Source: Marasmius tenuissimus (Eukaryota > Basidiomycota > Agaricomycetes > Agaricales > Marasmiaceae). Taken from it: a stretch of DNA of 64,000 bases. This document shows, piece after piece, positions 12,839-24,804 of this stretch. The stretch covers positions 2,790,001 to 2,854,000 of the forward strand of contig JAQOTA010000047.1 of NCBI GenBank assembly GCA_029532415.1. Reading direction: 5' to 3'. The notes under the pieces are model-generated. The model worked only from the letters and a program-made list of their open reading frames with translations, was not told the origin of the DNA and did not search any database. Numbering within the stretch: the first letter of the stretch is position 1; the number at the start of each line of letters is the position of its first letter. The translations under genes and the position numbers were made by a program.

Positions 12839-13732
12839 CAGTGTTGAGCAAGACACTGTCCGACAGACGCTGACACGAAGTGTAGCCGGCCACATGGTAT
12901 CGGTCACAAAACGTAACCGAGGGTAGCCAACTGCCCACCTAAGGGCGCTAACACCTCGTCCGCGTCGTTTTCGAAGTCCCAGACCATCATGAGACAGAGT
13001 GGTTACTTGGGTTCAGTTGGAATAATGTACATACAGTGAATAAATCTTAAGAGTCGAACGCGGCTGCCTCCACATCTGGGTTGTCGTTGTCGTCATCACC
13101 CTGCGCATCCAATCCGGCCAGTCGAAAATAAGTGTCTCTGTGGCGACACCCTTTTTCGTATGCACCTTCTACCTGTCAATCCAAAAATCTTTCCGACTCT
13201 TGTTGCTCCATACTTGACTCGCGAAAACAAGTTGTCAGTAAAAATGACTTGATCTGATCCGAAGAACACACAGTCAGCCTTTCAGCTTGCAATTTCACCC
13301 CATAACTCTAAGTAAGTACTCCTCCTTGCTTCATAGTCGTGCTGAGCTTCTATCTCGTCGCGATCCCAGCAATATTGACAGTATCTTTTGCATTCATAAA
13401 ACTCTTTAGCTTCTCGGCATAGTTAGCTCTTTGTGGGGCATCCAGATTTTTACTATTATGACTGGGATGGATCAAGTAATGATCATTGAGAAACTTGTCG
13501 GTATCCACTGCAGTAGGTACCATAAAAACTACAATGAGGGAGGGAGAAAACAACGTCGAACCGAAGGCACGCCCTTAGAATCAATGACCGCCACGGAAAT
13601 CCGGCCCTCCTCCGGCCCGCGCAGGTCCTGTAGCCGCTACATTGACACATTTCGTATCTGCTACTAAAGTGTCCGGCTACGTGACCGACAGGCTACATCC
13701 GGTATCCGGGTTACATTGTCTGAGCAACACTG
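12839..13732. mobile_element. hAT-type non-autonomous DNA transposon (894 bp)
   Basis: The element starts CAGTGTTGAGCAAGACACTG and its other end, read inward on the minus strand, starts CAGTGTTGCTCAGACAATG. It is flanked by perfect 8-bp direct repeats AGCTTGCT, the target-site length of the hAT superfamily. Subterminal GTAGCC words occur in one orientation at the left (near 12882 and 12926) and mostly inverted at the right (GGCTAC near 13673 and 13691), as expected for transposase binding sites. No transposase domain is visible. Inside, on the minus strand, are coding-like pieces: one at about 13350-13520 (LNDHYLIHPSHNSKN, YAEKLKSFMNAKDT) and one at about 13050-13175 (RHRDTYFRLAGLDAQ then an acidic end and a stop), separated by an intron-like stretch. 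These may be a captured host gene fragment or remains of an element gene; I do not recognise them. Confidence 0.82.
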
Positions 13733-13740
13733 AGCTTGCT
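13733..13740 (+). repeat. 8-bp target site duplication, right
   Basis: AGCTTGCT directly after the CAACACTG terminus, identical to 12831-12838. Confidence 0.85.
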
Positions 13741-15043
13741 AGATCCCCGGTGGGGTTAAACATGTCGCAAGCTCAGGCATGAAAAAGGATGACGATGGAT
13801 TGTGGCAAAGGGGATTCAATCACACCGATATCAAATAAAATGGCCAGCAAAAGGTCCCGGCTGGATCGAAAGGCACGACTTTGGTTATCATCCAGCCTCA
13901 TTCTCCCTGAAATCTAGTGCAACCGGTACATATTTATGGCAGGATGTACAACCCTGTGGTTCCAGTGGTCTGAACCTCTGACTAACACGGTGTTTATGGA
14001 ACACAGTCATGGGATGTCATCTCCGACGGGTCATCTACACCACTCCTATGCTCTGCAGCTAGGCTGGTCACACTGTGGCGGAGCAATGGTGGGTGAAAAG
14101 GGAACAAACTTGCTTCTGAATGCCTGATCCGGGTGTGCTCCCGTATAAATACCAGCTAGATGCCACTCGTAAGTCCTCATATTGGTGGTTTTTCATCGCG
14201 CCCTCAGCAATGTTATATCAGTTTACACTGGATGCAGGACCGCATAAGTTTCGAGAGTTATTTGAGATTGATGCAAAACTTTATTTGGGGAGATCTTAGC
14301 ACAAGTCGTGGAACAAAGGAAAGAGATACTCGGTATCAGAAATACGTGGAAATGTGATAGAAATGCCAGATTTAGAATTTCTATCCGATTTCTCTCCTAT
14401 ATGGGTCGAGTTTGGGTCGAATATCTCCTGCAGAGGCCACGGAAATTATTTCTAATTATCCCTAAATAAGTTGTCACATAGATTTTCGACTTCTCCTAGA
14501 AACTTGTGAGTTCCTGCACCCAGTGTTACACACCTTTTTGAAGAGATTGACCACAAACTGCTCCTTGTAAGAATCTTTAACTCCTATGAATAAGACGTCC
14601 GGGTATCGAACCTGACTGCCCATAGCAGTATCGTGAAGAGAACCTGTATCAGGAGGTTGTGAATATCATCCGCCGCCGATATAGTGGACACTCGCCGACC
14701 TCGTATTAACCACGCACTGTGGCGTACTTCATAAATCCGCTTCTCCAGGGATCCAGCCGCATTGGATTGTCCTGCGACTGGTCTCTACATGGTTTATACT
14801 ATAGCACTTGGAGATAACAACATTCCCAAAATTGTTTGTTTATTCGTGTACTTAACCCAGGACGATACTCGCTTCCGAGATACCAAGACTGAAGAATCAT
14901 TGATATATTTTTACCGAAAAGTAAATATCGGCCAGTGACGTATTGTATCAGAACTACAGGAGACGCGTGAGGGAGAATTGAACATGGATGTAAGCATGTA
15001 TCGAGCGAGATGCACAAACCATAACGTCGAGATATCGGCGACA
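13741..15043. other. no feature seen
   Basis: AT-rich in part. No conserved protein, repeat or RNA gene recognised. The right part is the 3' flank of pseudogene B and shows no clear match to the flanks of A or D. Confidence 0.4.
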
Positions 15044-17710
15044 TCAAAACCGTCCTTCACCGTCACTGCCCCTTTCACTCAATTCCTCGTATCCCAATTG
15101 ACCGTACGAAGGCGTACTACCAGGTCCGATCCATGAATTGGAGGGAACCGGCTGCTGCTGCAAATTCATCATAGAGCCACTCCAGTCGCATTGGGGACCG
15201 TTATAACTTCCAGGTAAACTTGAATGATACCTTGGAGGGGAGGCCACACCACCGTGCGAGGGATACGGCGGATCAATGTGATTATGAACAATGGAATGGG
15301 ATGGGTAAGGAACTGCCGACGTGGAGGCAGGGTATGAATCGAAGGTGGGGCTGCTGCTGAATGCATCAAAGGACGGTTCAGAACAAGAGTTAAGTGTCTC
15401 GGACCTCTGATCCCCAGACCACCCAAAGCCATGATCAGCGTTGGCATCGTATTTGGTGGTGGTGGTGGTGACTGATTAGGCGCTCGGGTCGCTATAAGGG
15501 GAGTTTATCCTACTTGCAACAGGACTGGTGACTGGGTGGGTATTGTCAGAGGCGAGTTACGAGCTGAACGAAGGGGTTACGTCGACTACGGTAGGGATGG
15601 GTAGGGGGAATGGATTGCGTATACCGGGGGTCGAATTCAAACCGTAGTCAGGCAACACATCTTTCAAGTAGAGGCTGGTGGGGAGGGGGGGATAGTGACG
15701 GGATACTTGATTGTAAGAGGAACCGTAGTGTAATAGATGGGGTGGTAGGGCTGAGGGATCTTGTTGTACATAGTGAGGTTGGTGTGATTCAGCGAAAGGC
15801 GGATTTCTGATAGGAAGGCGTCGTATGAGCCGCAAGCCTGCAGCCATCTCGACCTGCTCATTGCTATTGTGGTCAAATTTATGACGGAAATCCTACCCGC
15901 ACAACTGTAAGGTCATAAAATAAGAATGGAGAACAGTAATGACGCACATGGTATGGATGGTTGCGGATCTCTATTCCCCCAAGTTCGAGGCCAGTCCTGC
16001 GCCATTTGTTGGGAACGATACGATATGAGGCCCAGTGAAATCCGCACCTGCATGTTCTGGGAATATCTGAGAGCTTCTGGCATTCTCCGTATCAATCTGC
16101 ATCCTGGCGCTCAGGAAGTGGAGTCGAGGAGATGGAGTCGAGGAGATGGTTGGAAGCTGGGAGGTGTTTGGAAGCTGGGAGGTGTTAGGGATGAATTATC
16201 TTAAATTCCTTTGCAGTGTTCAATTGATGGTAGCTCGAGCCTCGACAAAATCGTCGCCAATTTGGAATGCGTTCAGACACGTGTCCTTCAATGCCCTACC
16301 CTAAACTGGTCCGTGCGTGGGTTCTCAAATCATCCGCCTTTCACTTATACTCGAAGACACTTGACGTCAACCACGACACTTCTTTCTTCCCTCCCCCCAT
16401 CTCCACAACATCTCGTACTCGTCAACTCAGGCTCGTGAATAACGTGGAGAATCGTGGTTTCTGGTGAGTGTCAGACCATTTGACATTCATCGACATGGCT
16501 TGCTCATTCTGTATTATCCTAATCAGGCACATTTATGCAGGGGCCTTCTGATTTTCATAGCGTGTTCAGGTACTCTTATTACACACCTTTGTGAATATCG
16601 TCAAAGCGATCCGAGTCATCAAGTGGACGGAAGATGTTTCCGTTGTATCCGAGATGTCAAGCAAAGTCAGCAGTGGTTGGGTCGAAACCTTGAAGAGTTT
16701 GGTACTGACGAATCAACTTGTAGCTGCCGTTGGGCCAGGAGCGGGCGAAAAAGCGGTCGTCGAAGTCTAGTTGGATAGGTAGGCCGAGATCCCAGCATAA
16801 CTCGGGTGAAATCTGCGAGTGGCCATCTTCGTGAAAAGACCAGTGATGAAGGGAAGATGTTTTGCCCCATGAGAGGTTGGAGGGACGTGAATAGACGAAA
16901 AGGTAGATTGGTTGCTGTCGTCGCCGTTGGCATTTGGATGGGAAATCATCGAGGTAGCCGCCCAACCACACTCTAGGACAGACAAGTGCTGGGTGATGTT
17001 TAATGGGTGGAAGGGGGAAAATGAGTTGAGGACGTCCTAAAATCCTCTTGACCATCCTCCAACAGAATCCCTCGGGCATGGAAAACAGTCCAGGCTCGTG
17101 AAAGCCAGGCCTCCCTCACGTCCCAATTCCACCCCAACCAAACCTCTCCATCTCCATCGAGTCAGAATCTACTCGTGGGTTTAGACAGAGTGGCCTATGA
17201 TTCGTGAGAAACGCACCTTGTCCACCCATTTTCTAAACACGTCCGATCTACGAGGTTGTCCTTCCCACTCTCCCAGACATTATTTGCGACGGCGATGGGG
17301 GTTTTGGTTCGAGTTGAAAAGACGGTCGGCCGATCGACCCGTTCAGGCACGACTTCGTCATTCTGAGCGTGATACATTGCGTCAATGAACGCGTCATCAG
17401 CTTCCTTCGACTTGTGACTCGCCAAGAAGCGTATGAGAATGTCTTCCTGGAGAAGTTCGGCGGTTGGAGGTAGGTCCTTGAGTTTCAACAAATCGGTAGG
17501 GATTTGTGAATATGGCCCCTTCAGACCACTGCAGATCACTCCCCTGCTAGAATCCATCCACAACTCCTTATCCCAACAACCCAATTGCTTCTATAAATGT
17601 ATTATTGACCTGTTCAGCTATGCTACAATGGCTACTTACACACAAACTCTCGAGATACAGTAAACCCAACCCCCGCACATTTCCCTTGAATTGCGCAAGT
17701 GGTAAAAGAT
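15044..17710 (-). pseudogene. family copy B, 5'-truncated pseudogene
   Basis: It matches the family from exon 5 (17710-17640, exactly 71 nt) and exon 6 (17590-17217, 374 nt) onward; exons 1-4 and the N-terminal motif are absent, and unrelated plus-strand gene sequence lies there instead. Two sense codons of the other copies are now TGA: at 17164-17162, where the others have the Arg of FRL, and at 16659-16657, where they have the Arg of DFARHL. Both are CGA to TGA. The donor of intron 7 (GTGCGT in D and E) reads GGACGT near 17033. The tail can still be followed: NHPYH then a GTGCGT donor near 15950, and the exon 10 region ends near 15044 with SYNGPQCDWSGS, matching the ISPQYDWNTS of copy D. 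A TAA near 15475 and other breaks lie in the tail. It belongs to the A/D subgroup by its long Ser-rich end. Confidence 0.85.
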
Positions 17711-17754
17711 CTGGATGTCACTTCTTCCCATTGTCTCATCATATCCTTAGCTCT

Positions 17755-18839
17755 CAAATGGTTTCCGTACCCACCGAAACAGCAAAGCCAAGGACACCTA
17801 AACCAGTGAAGGTTGCGGTCTCTCCCAGGTTGGCTGAAACTCTTACACGCTCGACACGGTAAGCATAACTCTTTTCATTCAGATGTGCTGTCTGAAGCCT
17901 CCCTTGCAGACCTGGAGCAATAAGAGATGCGGCTGCAGATCCAAACGACAGAACAGAAGGTTACGGACCCACTCGAGGCAAAGACAGCAAAATCGGTCAT
18001 TTGACGACCTATTCCATCTCAGCGGTAAGCGGGTAATCTACTCATTCTACGCACGATCTGACCAACTTCCCTTAGCTCCCAGTCAGCGAGCAAGCCAGCC
18101 GCCGTGACCGGCAAGGAAGCCATTGGTTTACCCAACTCGAGTGAGAAACAAGGGGTGGGTCGCACACCATACGTCTAGCAGGATCAACAAGGGGTCTACC
18201 TGCTCCCTCAACGGTAAACTTGAGTCCCATCTGTTTCTTCTTCTTATCTCACCACATTCTCAGCTCTCGGGCGTTTTCACGCCAAACGAGCCGGCGACGG
18301 CAAAGACACCTAAAACGGTAAAAGTCCCGGTCTCTCCAAGGTCGACCGATACTCCTACACATTCGACACGGTAAGCATAGCTTTCTCCATTTTACTTCGT
18401 CGTCTGAAACCTTCCCGCCAGACTCCAAGCGGCAACTGTAGCTTCTGACCTACGAAGGGAAATTCGAACGACGGAAAAGCAGGCCATGGGCTCAGCCGGC
18501 GCACGAACAACAAAGCCCGTCCCTCGGAAACCTACCTCATCTCAGCAGTGAGTGGGGATTCTGTTCATTTTTATTGATGATCTCACCAGCTTTCTTCAGC
18601 TCCCAGTCAGCGGAGAAGCTCAGAACTGTGCCAAATCAGACCGCAAAGCAACCCAAGGCGGAGCAGGAGAGTGCGAACACGACTGAATCTACAAAGCACG
18701 TTCCTACAAAATTCAGCTCTGTCGCTTCGCGGGCAACGCAGTAAGCTTGGATTCTCTTGTACATGTTCGCTGTCTTAATCTTTCGTTCAGCTCACAGAGG
18801 ACTCGTAAGATCGATGGCGTAAATAAGGCATGGAGATAG
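17755..18839 (+). CDS. basic, Ser/Thr/Pro/Lys-rich protein with internally repeated exons
   Basis: Not a recognised family. The 3' part is coherent: exons 18076-18140, 18182-18213, 18264-18370, 18422-18547, 18600-18740 and 18791-18839 join in phase to a TAG at 18837-18839. The product is low in hydrophobic residues and rich in Lys, Thr, Ser, Pro and Ala (AKTPKTVKVPVSPRST, then TRKIDGVNKAWR at the end), so it is probably disordered. An earlier copy of the same exon lies at about 17755-17860 (AKPRTPKPVKVAVSPR, ending in the same RSTR and GTAAGC donor), and its next exon (17910-18024) is one base out of phase and meets a TGA at 18002, so the upstream repeat looks decayed or my model is wrong there. 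The true start is not established. It replaces the missing 5' half of copy B on the opposite strand. Confidence 0.45.
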
Positions 18840-18866
18840 TTGTTGCATCAAGAATAGTCTGTATAT

Positions 18867-19372
18867 TTATATTCTAGGGTAAACATATTGAATGCGTCGT
18901 CGTACGTACAGAGGACACCTGTCCATGAAAACTAAAGAGCACATAGTGGTCGAGCCCTGATCTGTAAAACATACGGAGGTAGCTCGTGTGGTGATCCACG
19001 AGTCTCTGAATTCCCTGAACAAATGTAAAGCAGCATAAGTCGCCTTTATGCAGCTCGGTACAAGCTGAACATACCCACAATAATGCATGTGTCAGTGACC
19101 CGAACGCTTGAATGAGGCTAAAGTACTGTTGAGTATCCAAAGACAGAGAGCTAAAGAACGAATGTAACTCTCGGCTATGTTCAGAAACACGTAAACGCCA
19201 CCAGAAACACTGAAATCTGAGGTTGTGACCTTCCTCTGTCGATCGCCGAGATCCCCAATAACCATTCCAAATTCCTCTCCACCCGGTACCATTGATATCC
19301 CTGCCAGAGCGGTGAGGAGAACGAAAGTAATGCATATGCTCCAATCATCAAGCCCGTGGTGTCTGTGGGCAC
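18867..19372 (-). other. possible relic of a membrane protein gene
   Basis: Minus-strand frames contain hydrophobic stretches (for example LMIGAYALLSFSSPLW near 19330) and possible splice borders, which recall multi-span membrane proteins of basidiomycetes, but I could not join them into one open frame. The assignment is a guess. Confidence 0.2.
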
Positions 19373-19912
19373 CGCTAGGTCAATGGAGCACAGTGACGCC
19401 AGATGATCACAAATGTCCTAGAACAGCCTGCTATGAAGCACGTAACCGAAAGGTAGGCCACTGGGAAGTATAGGACCAGTGGCGGGGAGCACAAGGACAT
19501 ATGGATACCAATGAATTGAGTATCCCAAGAACGTCGGGTAATGCGTGGTTGTGGGTAGACGAGCGAGAATTATAGCCGTGAAAATCTGATCTGGTTAGCA
19601 CGGGAGGAGGAGGCGGGGGGCGCAACGGGTAGGCATGAGTGAGTACGATGTGAGTGGGATTCAGTCAGTAATGCAGAGACGGTGATCAATGAGCCTCTTT
19701 TGCATGTGAAAAGAACTCTCCACTCACCGCGACGTAGCTCCTTTCATGAAGGCCTTATTTCTCACTGACAAAGCTGTATTTATAGGACGTAATTCCCAAA
19801 CATAGTCTTAGTCCACGGCTTTTCAAGAGCTATGCCAATGATGGTGGACGATTGTATTTCTCGCTAAATGTTGGCTCTCCGATCGACAATTGTCCTAACC
19901 TGTGGTGAACTG

Positions 19913-19917
19913 GAGAA
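19913..19917 (+). repeat. 5-bp target site duplication, left
   Basis: GAGAA directly before the 5' LTR, repeated at 26297-26301. Confidence 0.85.
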
Positions 19918-20232
19918 TGTTACAGTTACAAAGGGGGTATATCATTTTCTTCATCTAAGATATCTTATCTATGACTCTGATATGTTTATTTATCTGATTG
20001 TAGTGTTATTTATCTGACCACAGTATTCGCAGTAGTTCACAGTATGTACGCAGTCCAGATCGCAGTATTTACAACAGTTCGCAGTATGTACGCAGTTCTA
20101 GTTTTAGTATTTATACTTGTACAGTAACAGGTCTTGCTCTTCAGCTTGACCTTACAACTCAATCTTACATTCACAACACCAGAACCAAGACAGGTCGATA
20201 ACTCAGTATTGAGCTGAACACCAGTCATAACA
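19918..20232 (+). repeat. 5' LTR
   Basis: Starts TGTTACAG and ends CATAACA; matches 25975-26296 over its length. It contains internal repeats of the word GCAGTATGTACGCAGT. Compared with the 3' LTR, the 5' copy has T for C at several sites (for example GATTGTAG against GACCGCAG), in line with C-to-T decay. Confidence 0.97.
20108..20115 (+). promoter_or_regulatory. LTR TATA-like box
   Basis: TATTTATA lies about 25-32 nt upstream of 20140, the predicted transcript start that fits the self-priming model. The same word occurs at the matching place in the 3' LTR. Confidence 0.55.
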
Positions 20233-20247
20233 TAAGGTCAAGCTGAA
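20233..20247 (+). promoter_or_regulatory. primer-binding site, complementary to own 5' transcript end
   Basis: The 15 nt directly after the 5' LTR (TAAGGTCAAGCTGAA) are the exact reverse complement of 20140-20154 inside the LTR. This is the arrangement of Tf1/sushi-type chromoviruses, where the 5' end of the element RNA folds back and primes minus-strand DNA instead of a tRNA. No tRNA-like TGG start is present at this place. Confidence 0.75.
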
Positions 20248-20522
20248 TACCAGAACAGCCGACTTATCCAAGTTTAGGCTATCCCAACAATCCAGAAACC
20301 AGAATCCCAGAACCGAACGACAAGATTTCTTTTTGAACCAGAACCCCATCACCAGATACAGAACCCGAATCCCCAGGACAGATCAGTAATCCCGAAAGCG
20401 ATAACTGGCCTTTCCTTCCATATCCAGAATATAGAGACACTTCGGAATCCCCACCAGCAGATTTATTTCAGAACCTTAATTTAGGAAACGATTCAGATAT
20501 AGACTGGGAAACAGAATCAGAA

Positions 20523-21329
20523 ATGTCAGGACAGACAGGACAAGCAGTGACCGTGAACACCCATGCCAAGGAAATAAAGATCGGCACCCCTAAGGATTTC
20601 GATGGTGATCGCACTAAAACCAAAGAATTCCAAACTGATGTCGACTTATACCTTACGGCAAACAAAGAAATCTATTCAGATGACAAGAAGAAAGTAACCT
20701 TCATGCTATCCTACATGAAAGGAGGACCAGCTGGAAGATGGAAGACAGTACGAATCCAAGAATACACGAAGGCAGGAGGAACATGGCTGACATACAATGC
20801 TTTCAAAGCTACATTCAAAGAAGCATTTGGAGAATCAGATGAAGCAGGGAACGCCCTAAACAAACTTCGGCAACTTCAACAGAACAAAGATACAGCGGAC
20901 AATTACGTCTCCAAGTTCGAAACACTAGCCGCTAAATCTGGAGTCAGCGATGACACAGCTTTAATTGACTATTTTGTACGAGGACTCAAGGAGTGGATTA
21001 GAGATAGGATGTATGAAAGAGAAGAAATGCCAACTACTCTTGCATCCTGGAAGACAATTGTCAAAAGGATGGACAACAATAAGAGAAGAGGAAAAGGAAT
21101 AGCCAGCTATCTCAGCAGCACAGTATCCAAACCGAAACCCCAGTTCGTCCCAAACTATCAAACCCAACGAGATCCGAATGCTATGGATGTTGATCAAATT
21201 CACATTGATCAGCTTAGCCCGGCTCAAACACAAGAATATTTTCAAAGAGGACTTTGTTTCAGATGCGGCCGTCAAGGACACATCGGAAGAAACTGCCCCA
21301 ACCGACAGAGACAATATCAGAACCCATGA
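20523..21329 (+). pseudogene. gag: gag (capsid-nucleocapsid) of the chromovirus
   Basis: 268 codons from ATG to TGA. The central part resembles the retrotransposon gag/capsid fold of basidiomycete gypsy elements (WLTYNAFKATFKEAFG, YVSKFETLAAKSG). The nucleocapsid zinc knuckle CFRCGRQGHIGRNC (CX2CX4HX4C) is near residue 245. Gag packages the RNA in cytoplasmic particles. The TGA at 21327 is probably a decayed CGA, since the same frame stays open and coding-like for another 50 codons; the gene may originally have run on toward pol. Confidence 0.9.
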
Positions 21330-24300
21330 CCCCAGTATCAGAATAAGAAACCGAACGATAAGGTCCTTGTGACTATTCCAAAGGTAGAAGCAGATAAAAT
21401 GAAACCTAGTGGATATACTCAGATCAGATCAATCTATCAGGAGATGACCGATGAACAAAGAGAAGAATTTCATAAAGGTATTCAATGTAGATGGAACCCG
21501 GAACAAGACCAGAATGACCCGCAGATCTGCTTCACTCGATGTCACAATAGGAGGAACAGAAATGCAAATTCAGTTTCTCGTTTCAGGATTAGGAAAGGAA
21601 GAAATAATCCTTGGACTCCCATGGCTACGGAAACGAAATCCTCGGATTGATTGGGCAAAAGGTACGTTGTTTTTTCCGAAAAATCCATTAACGTTTCGAA
21701 GCAGGCAGGAAAGATCCAATATCAGTATCTGAACCTTTCAGGAACTCAAGGATCAAGTAACACCAGAGAATTATATCAGAGCCAAGACAACGGTATCACA
21801 AGAATTAGCACAAAAGAAAGATCAGGGTAGAAAGTCTATTGAAGAACTAATTCCTGAATATCTTTCAGAATACAAAGAACGGTTCGAGAAAAAGGCAGCA
21901 GAACAATTTCCCGAATCAAGAACTTATGATCATGCAATTGATTTCAAACCAGGGTTTATGCCAACAGGATGTAAAATCTATCCTATGACGCCAAAAGAAC
22001 AAGAATTACAAGATGAATTCTTGAAAGAAAACCTCCGAAAAGGGTATATTCGACCGTCCAAATCACCGATGGCTTCTCCATTCTTTTTCGTATCAAAGAA
22101 AGAACAGGGAGCTTTTCGACCATGCCAAGACTACAGAAGACTAAATGAGGGGACAATCCGAAATACTTATCCATTACTGCTAATCACAGATCTAATGGAC
22201 AAGCTAAAAGGAGCAAGAATATTTTCAAAAATGGATCTCAGGAATGGATACTATAATATTCGGATCAAAGATGGAGATCAATGGAAGGCGGCATTCAAAA
22301 CAAACAAAGGATTGTATGAACCCATGGTAATGTTTTTTGGGCTCAGCAATTCTCCAGCTACATTTCAAGCCTTCATGGATGATATCTTTAGTGACATGAT
22401 TGACGAAGGATGGATGGTAATTTATATGGATGACATACTGATCTTTTCATTGAACAAGGAAATACACAAAATCCGAACAAAGCGAGTCCTTCAAAGACTC
22501 AAGGAGCACGACCTATACCTTAAACCAGAAAAGTGCAAGTTCGATGTGCAAGAAGTCGATTTTCTCGGAATGATTATTAGACCTGGAATCATTTCTATGG
22601 ACCCGGTTAAACTTGCAGGAATCAAGGAATGGAAAGAGCCAACAACGGTGAAAGGGGTCAGATCTTTCTTAGGGTTTGGGAACTTCTACTGGAAATTCAT
22701 TGGACGATATGCGGAGATTGCCAGACCATTGAACGATCTAACAAAAAAGGATACCAAATTTGAATGGAAGGAAGAAACTGATCGGGCGTTTAAATTACTA
22801 AAACAGAAATTTTTAGAGGAACCAGTATTACAGATGCCGGATGTAAATTGACCATTCATGATAGAAGCCGATGCTTCTAAATGGGCAACAGGAGCAGTAC
22901 TGAAACAGCAAGATGAACACGGAGATTGGCACCCATGCCGGTATCTGTCACATTCATTCACTCCAACAGAACGGAACTACAAAATCTACGACCAAGAACT
23001 ACTAGCAATAGTGCGAGCACTAGAAACCTGGCGACATTATTCTTTAGGATCGAAACATCCGACAACAGTACTATCAGATCACAAAAACCTCACTTATTTC
23101 CGATCACATCAGAAACTTAACTGCCGACAAGCTAGATGGGCTCTGTTCTTATCAGAGTTTGATCTAAAACTCATCCATGTACCGGGACATCGAATGGCAC
23201 AGTCTGATGTGTTATCAAGGAGAGAGGATTTAATACCACCGGAAGACACCGACAATGAAGACATTATGATGTTACCGGACAAGTTATTCGTGAACGTAAT
23301 GGATACGGAACTTCACAGCCTAGTAGCAGAAAAAACGATGGGAGATGATCTGATGAGAAATGCCGTAGAAGCCTTGAAGACGAAAGGAGCACCACCAATC
23401 AAATCAGCACTATCAGATTGGAAAATCGAAGACGGACTTCTCTTTTTCATGGACAAATGCTATGTACCGAAAGATGAGGAACTTAGAAGAAAGATAACAA
23501 AGAAATATCACGATCCACTTCACGCAGGACATCCAGGACAATATAACACTCTCGAACAAGTTAAATGCGATTACTGGTGGCCCGGAATGTATTCTTACGT
23601 AAAAAAGTTCGTGGAAGGATGCGCACTATGCCAACAAATGAAAATCAACACACATCCAACGAAGGCACCGTTAATGCCGATACCAGCACCAGAAAATACA
23701 TTACCATTTACAAATCTCACTATGGATCTTATTATGGATCTACCGGAAAACGACGGAGATGATTCCTTATTGGTTGTGGTCGACCATGGAGCTACAAAGG
23801 GGGTAATTTCAGCACCTTGTTGAAAAATAATTGACGCGATAGGAGCAGCTAATCTTCTTCTTGACTATGTCTACAAGAGATTTGGATTACCCGACAAGAT
23901 TATATCCGACAGAGATCCCAGATTTGCAGCCAATGCATTCAAAGAACTTGGAAAATTACTTGGAATAAAACTCTCCATGAGTACGGCATATCACCCACAG
24001 ACGGATGGAGAAACAGAACGAGTTAACCAAGAAGTGGAAGTCTATCTACGAATGTTCTGCGCTAGAAGGCAACACAATTGGAAAAAGTATCTACCAACAG
24101 CAGAATTCACTCACAACAATCGAATACATTCAGCTAGGAAACATTCCCCATTTTTCATTATGATGGGATACAACCCATGAGCAATTCCACCAATCATCGA
24201 AAAGTCCAATGTTCCAAGTGCAGAAGAAAGACTCAATGATCTCAAGAAAGTCCGAGATGAAACGTTTGCATTACACGAACTTGCTCGACAAGTAATGATC

Positions 24301-24747
24301 AATCGTACGCGGAACAAGTACGAACCATTCAAAATTGGGCAAAGGGTTTGGTTAGAAGCAAAGAACACCAACTTCGGATACGAAACACGAAAGTTAGCAC
24401 CAAAACGAGAAGGACCATTCGAAATCAAAGAAGTTCTAGGACCAGTGACATATCGTCTGACACTGCCAGAACAATGGAAGGTTCATCCAGTGTTTCACGC
24501 AAACCTCTTAACCCCATACAAGGAAACAGAGGCATATGGAGACAACTGGACATACCCGCCACCTGATATCATAGATGGAGAAGAAGAAAACGAAGTAGAA
24601 CCGATTATTGATCATTGGCCGAAGAAGAAACCTCGCAAATACCTTGTCACTTGGGTAGGGGAACCATCCTCAGAAAACAAGTGGCTTACTGCCAAAGCTC
24701 TGAAGAATGCCAAAGAAACTCTTCAAGAGTATAAAAGGAGGAGATGA
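21330..24747 (+). pseudogene. pol: pol: protease remnant, RT, RNase H, integrase, chromodomain
   Basis: The frame moves by +1 near 21475, after which FNVDGTRNK and LGLPWLRKRNPRIDW mark the end of the protease region; the catalytic D-S/T-G is not found between it and gag. RT lies at about 21950-22700 with the YMDD catalytic box at 22426, RNase H at 22850-23150 (IEADAS, DQELLAI, SDHKNLTYF). Integrase follows with the HHCC zinc motif at 23510-23640, catalytic Asp near 23730 and in SDRDPRF, and Glu in TERVNQ. A chromodomain (YLVTWVGEP...ENKWLTAKAL) ends the protein at 24590-24744. In-frame TGA codons at 21730, 22849, 23821 and 24178 break it; all fit CGA to TGA. Proteins with these domains copy the RNA and integrate the DNA; the chromodomain guides integration to marked chromatin. 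Confidence 0.93.
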
Positions 24748-24804
24748 ATTTGCTGAAGAAATCATCCAAACCATTTCCACTTATTTTCATAACAATTTAA
24801 CACA

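Noticed and set aside
20233..20250. tRNA-type primer-binding site of the retroelement
   Set aside because: No TGG start or match to a tRNA 3' end; the exact complement to the LTR's own sequence explains the site better.
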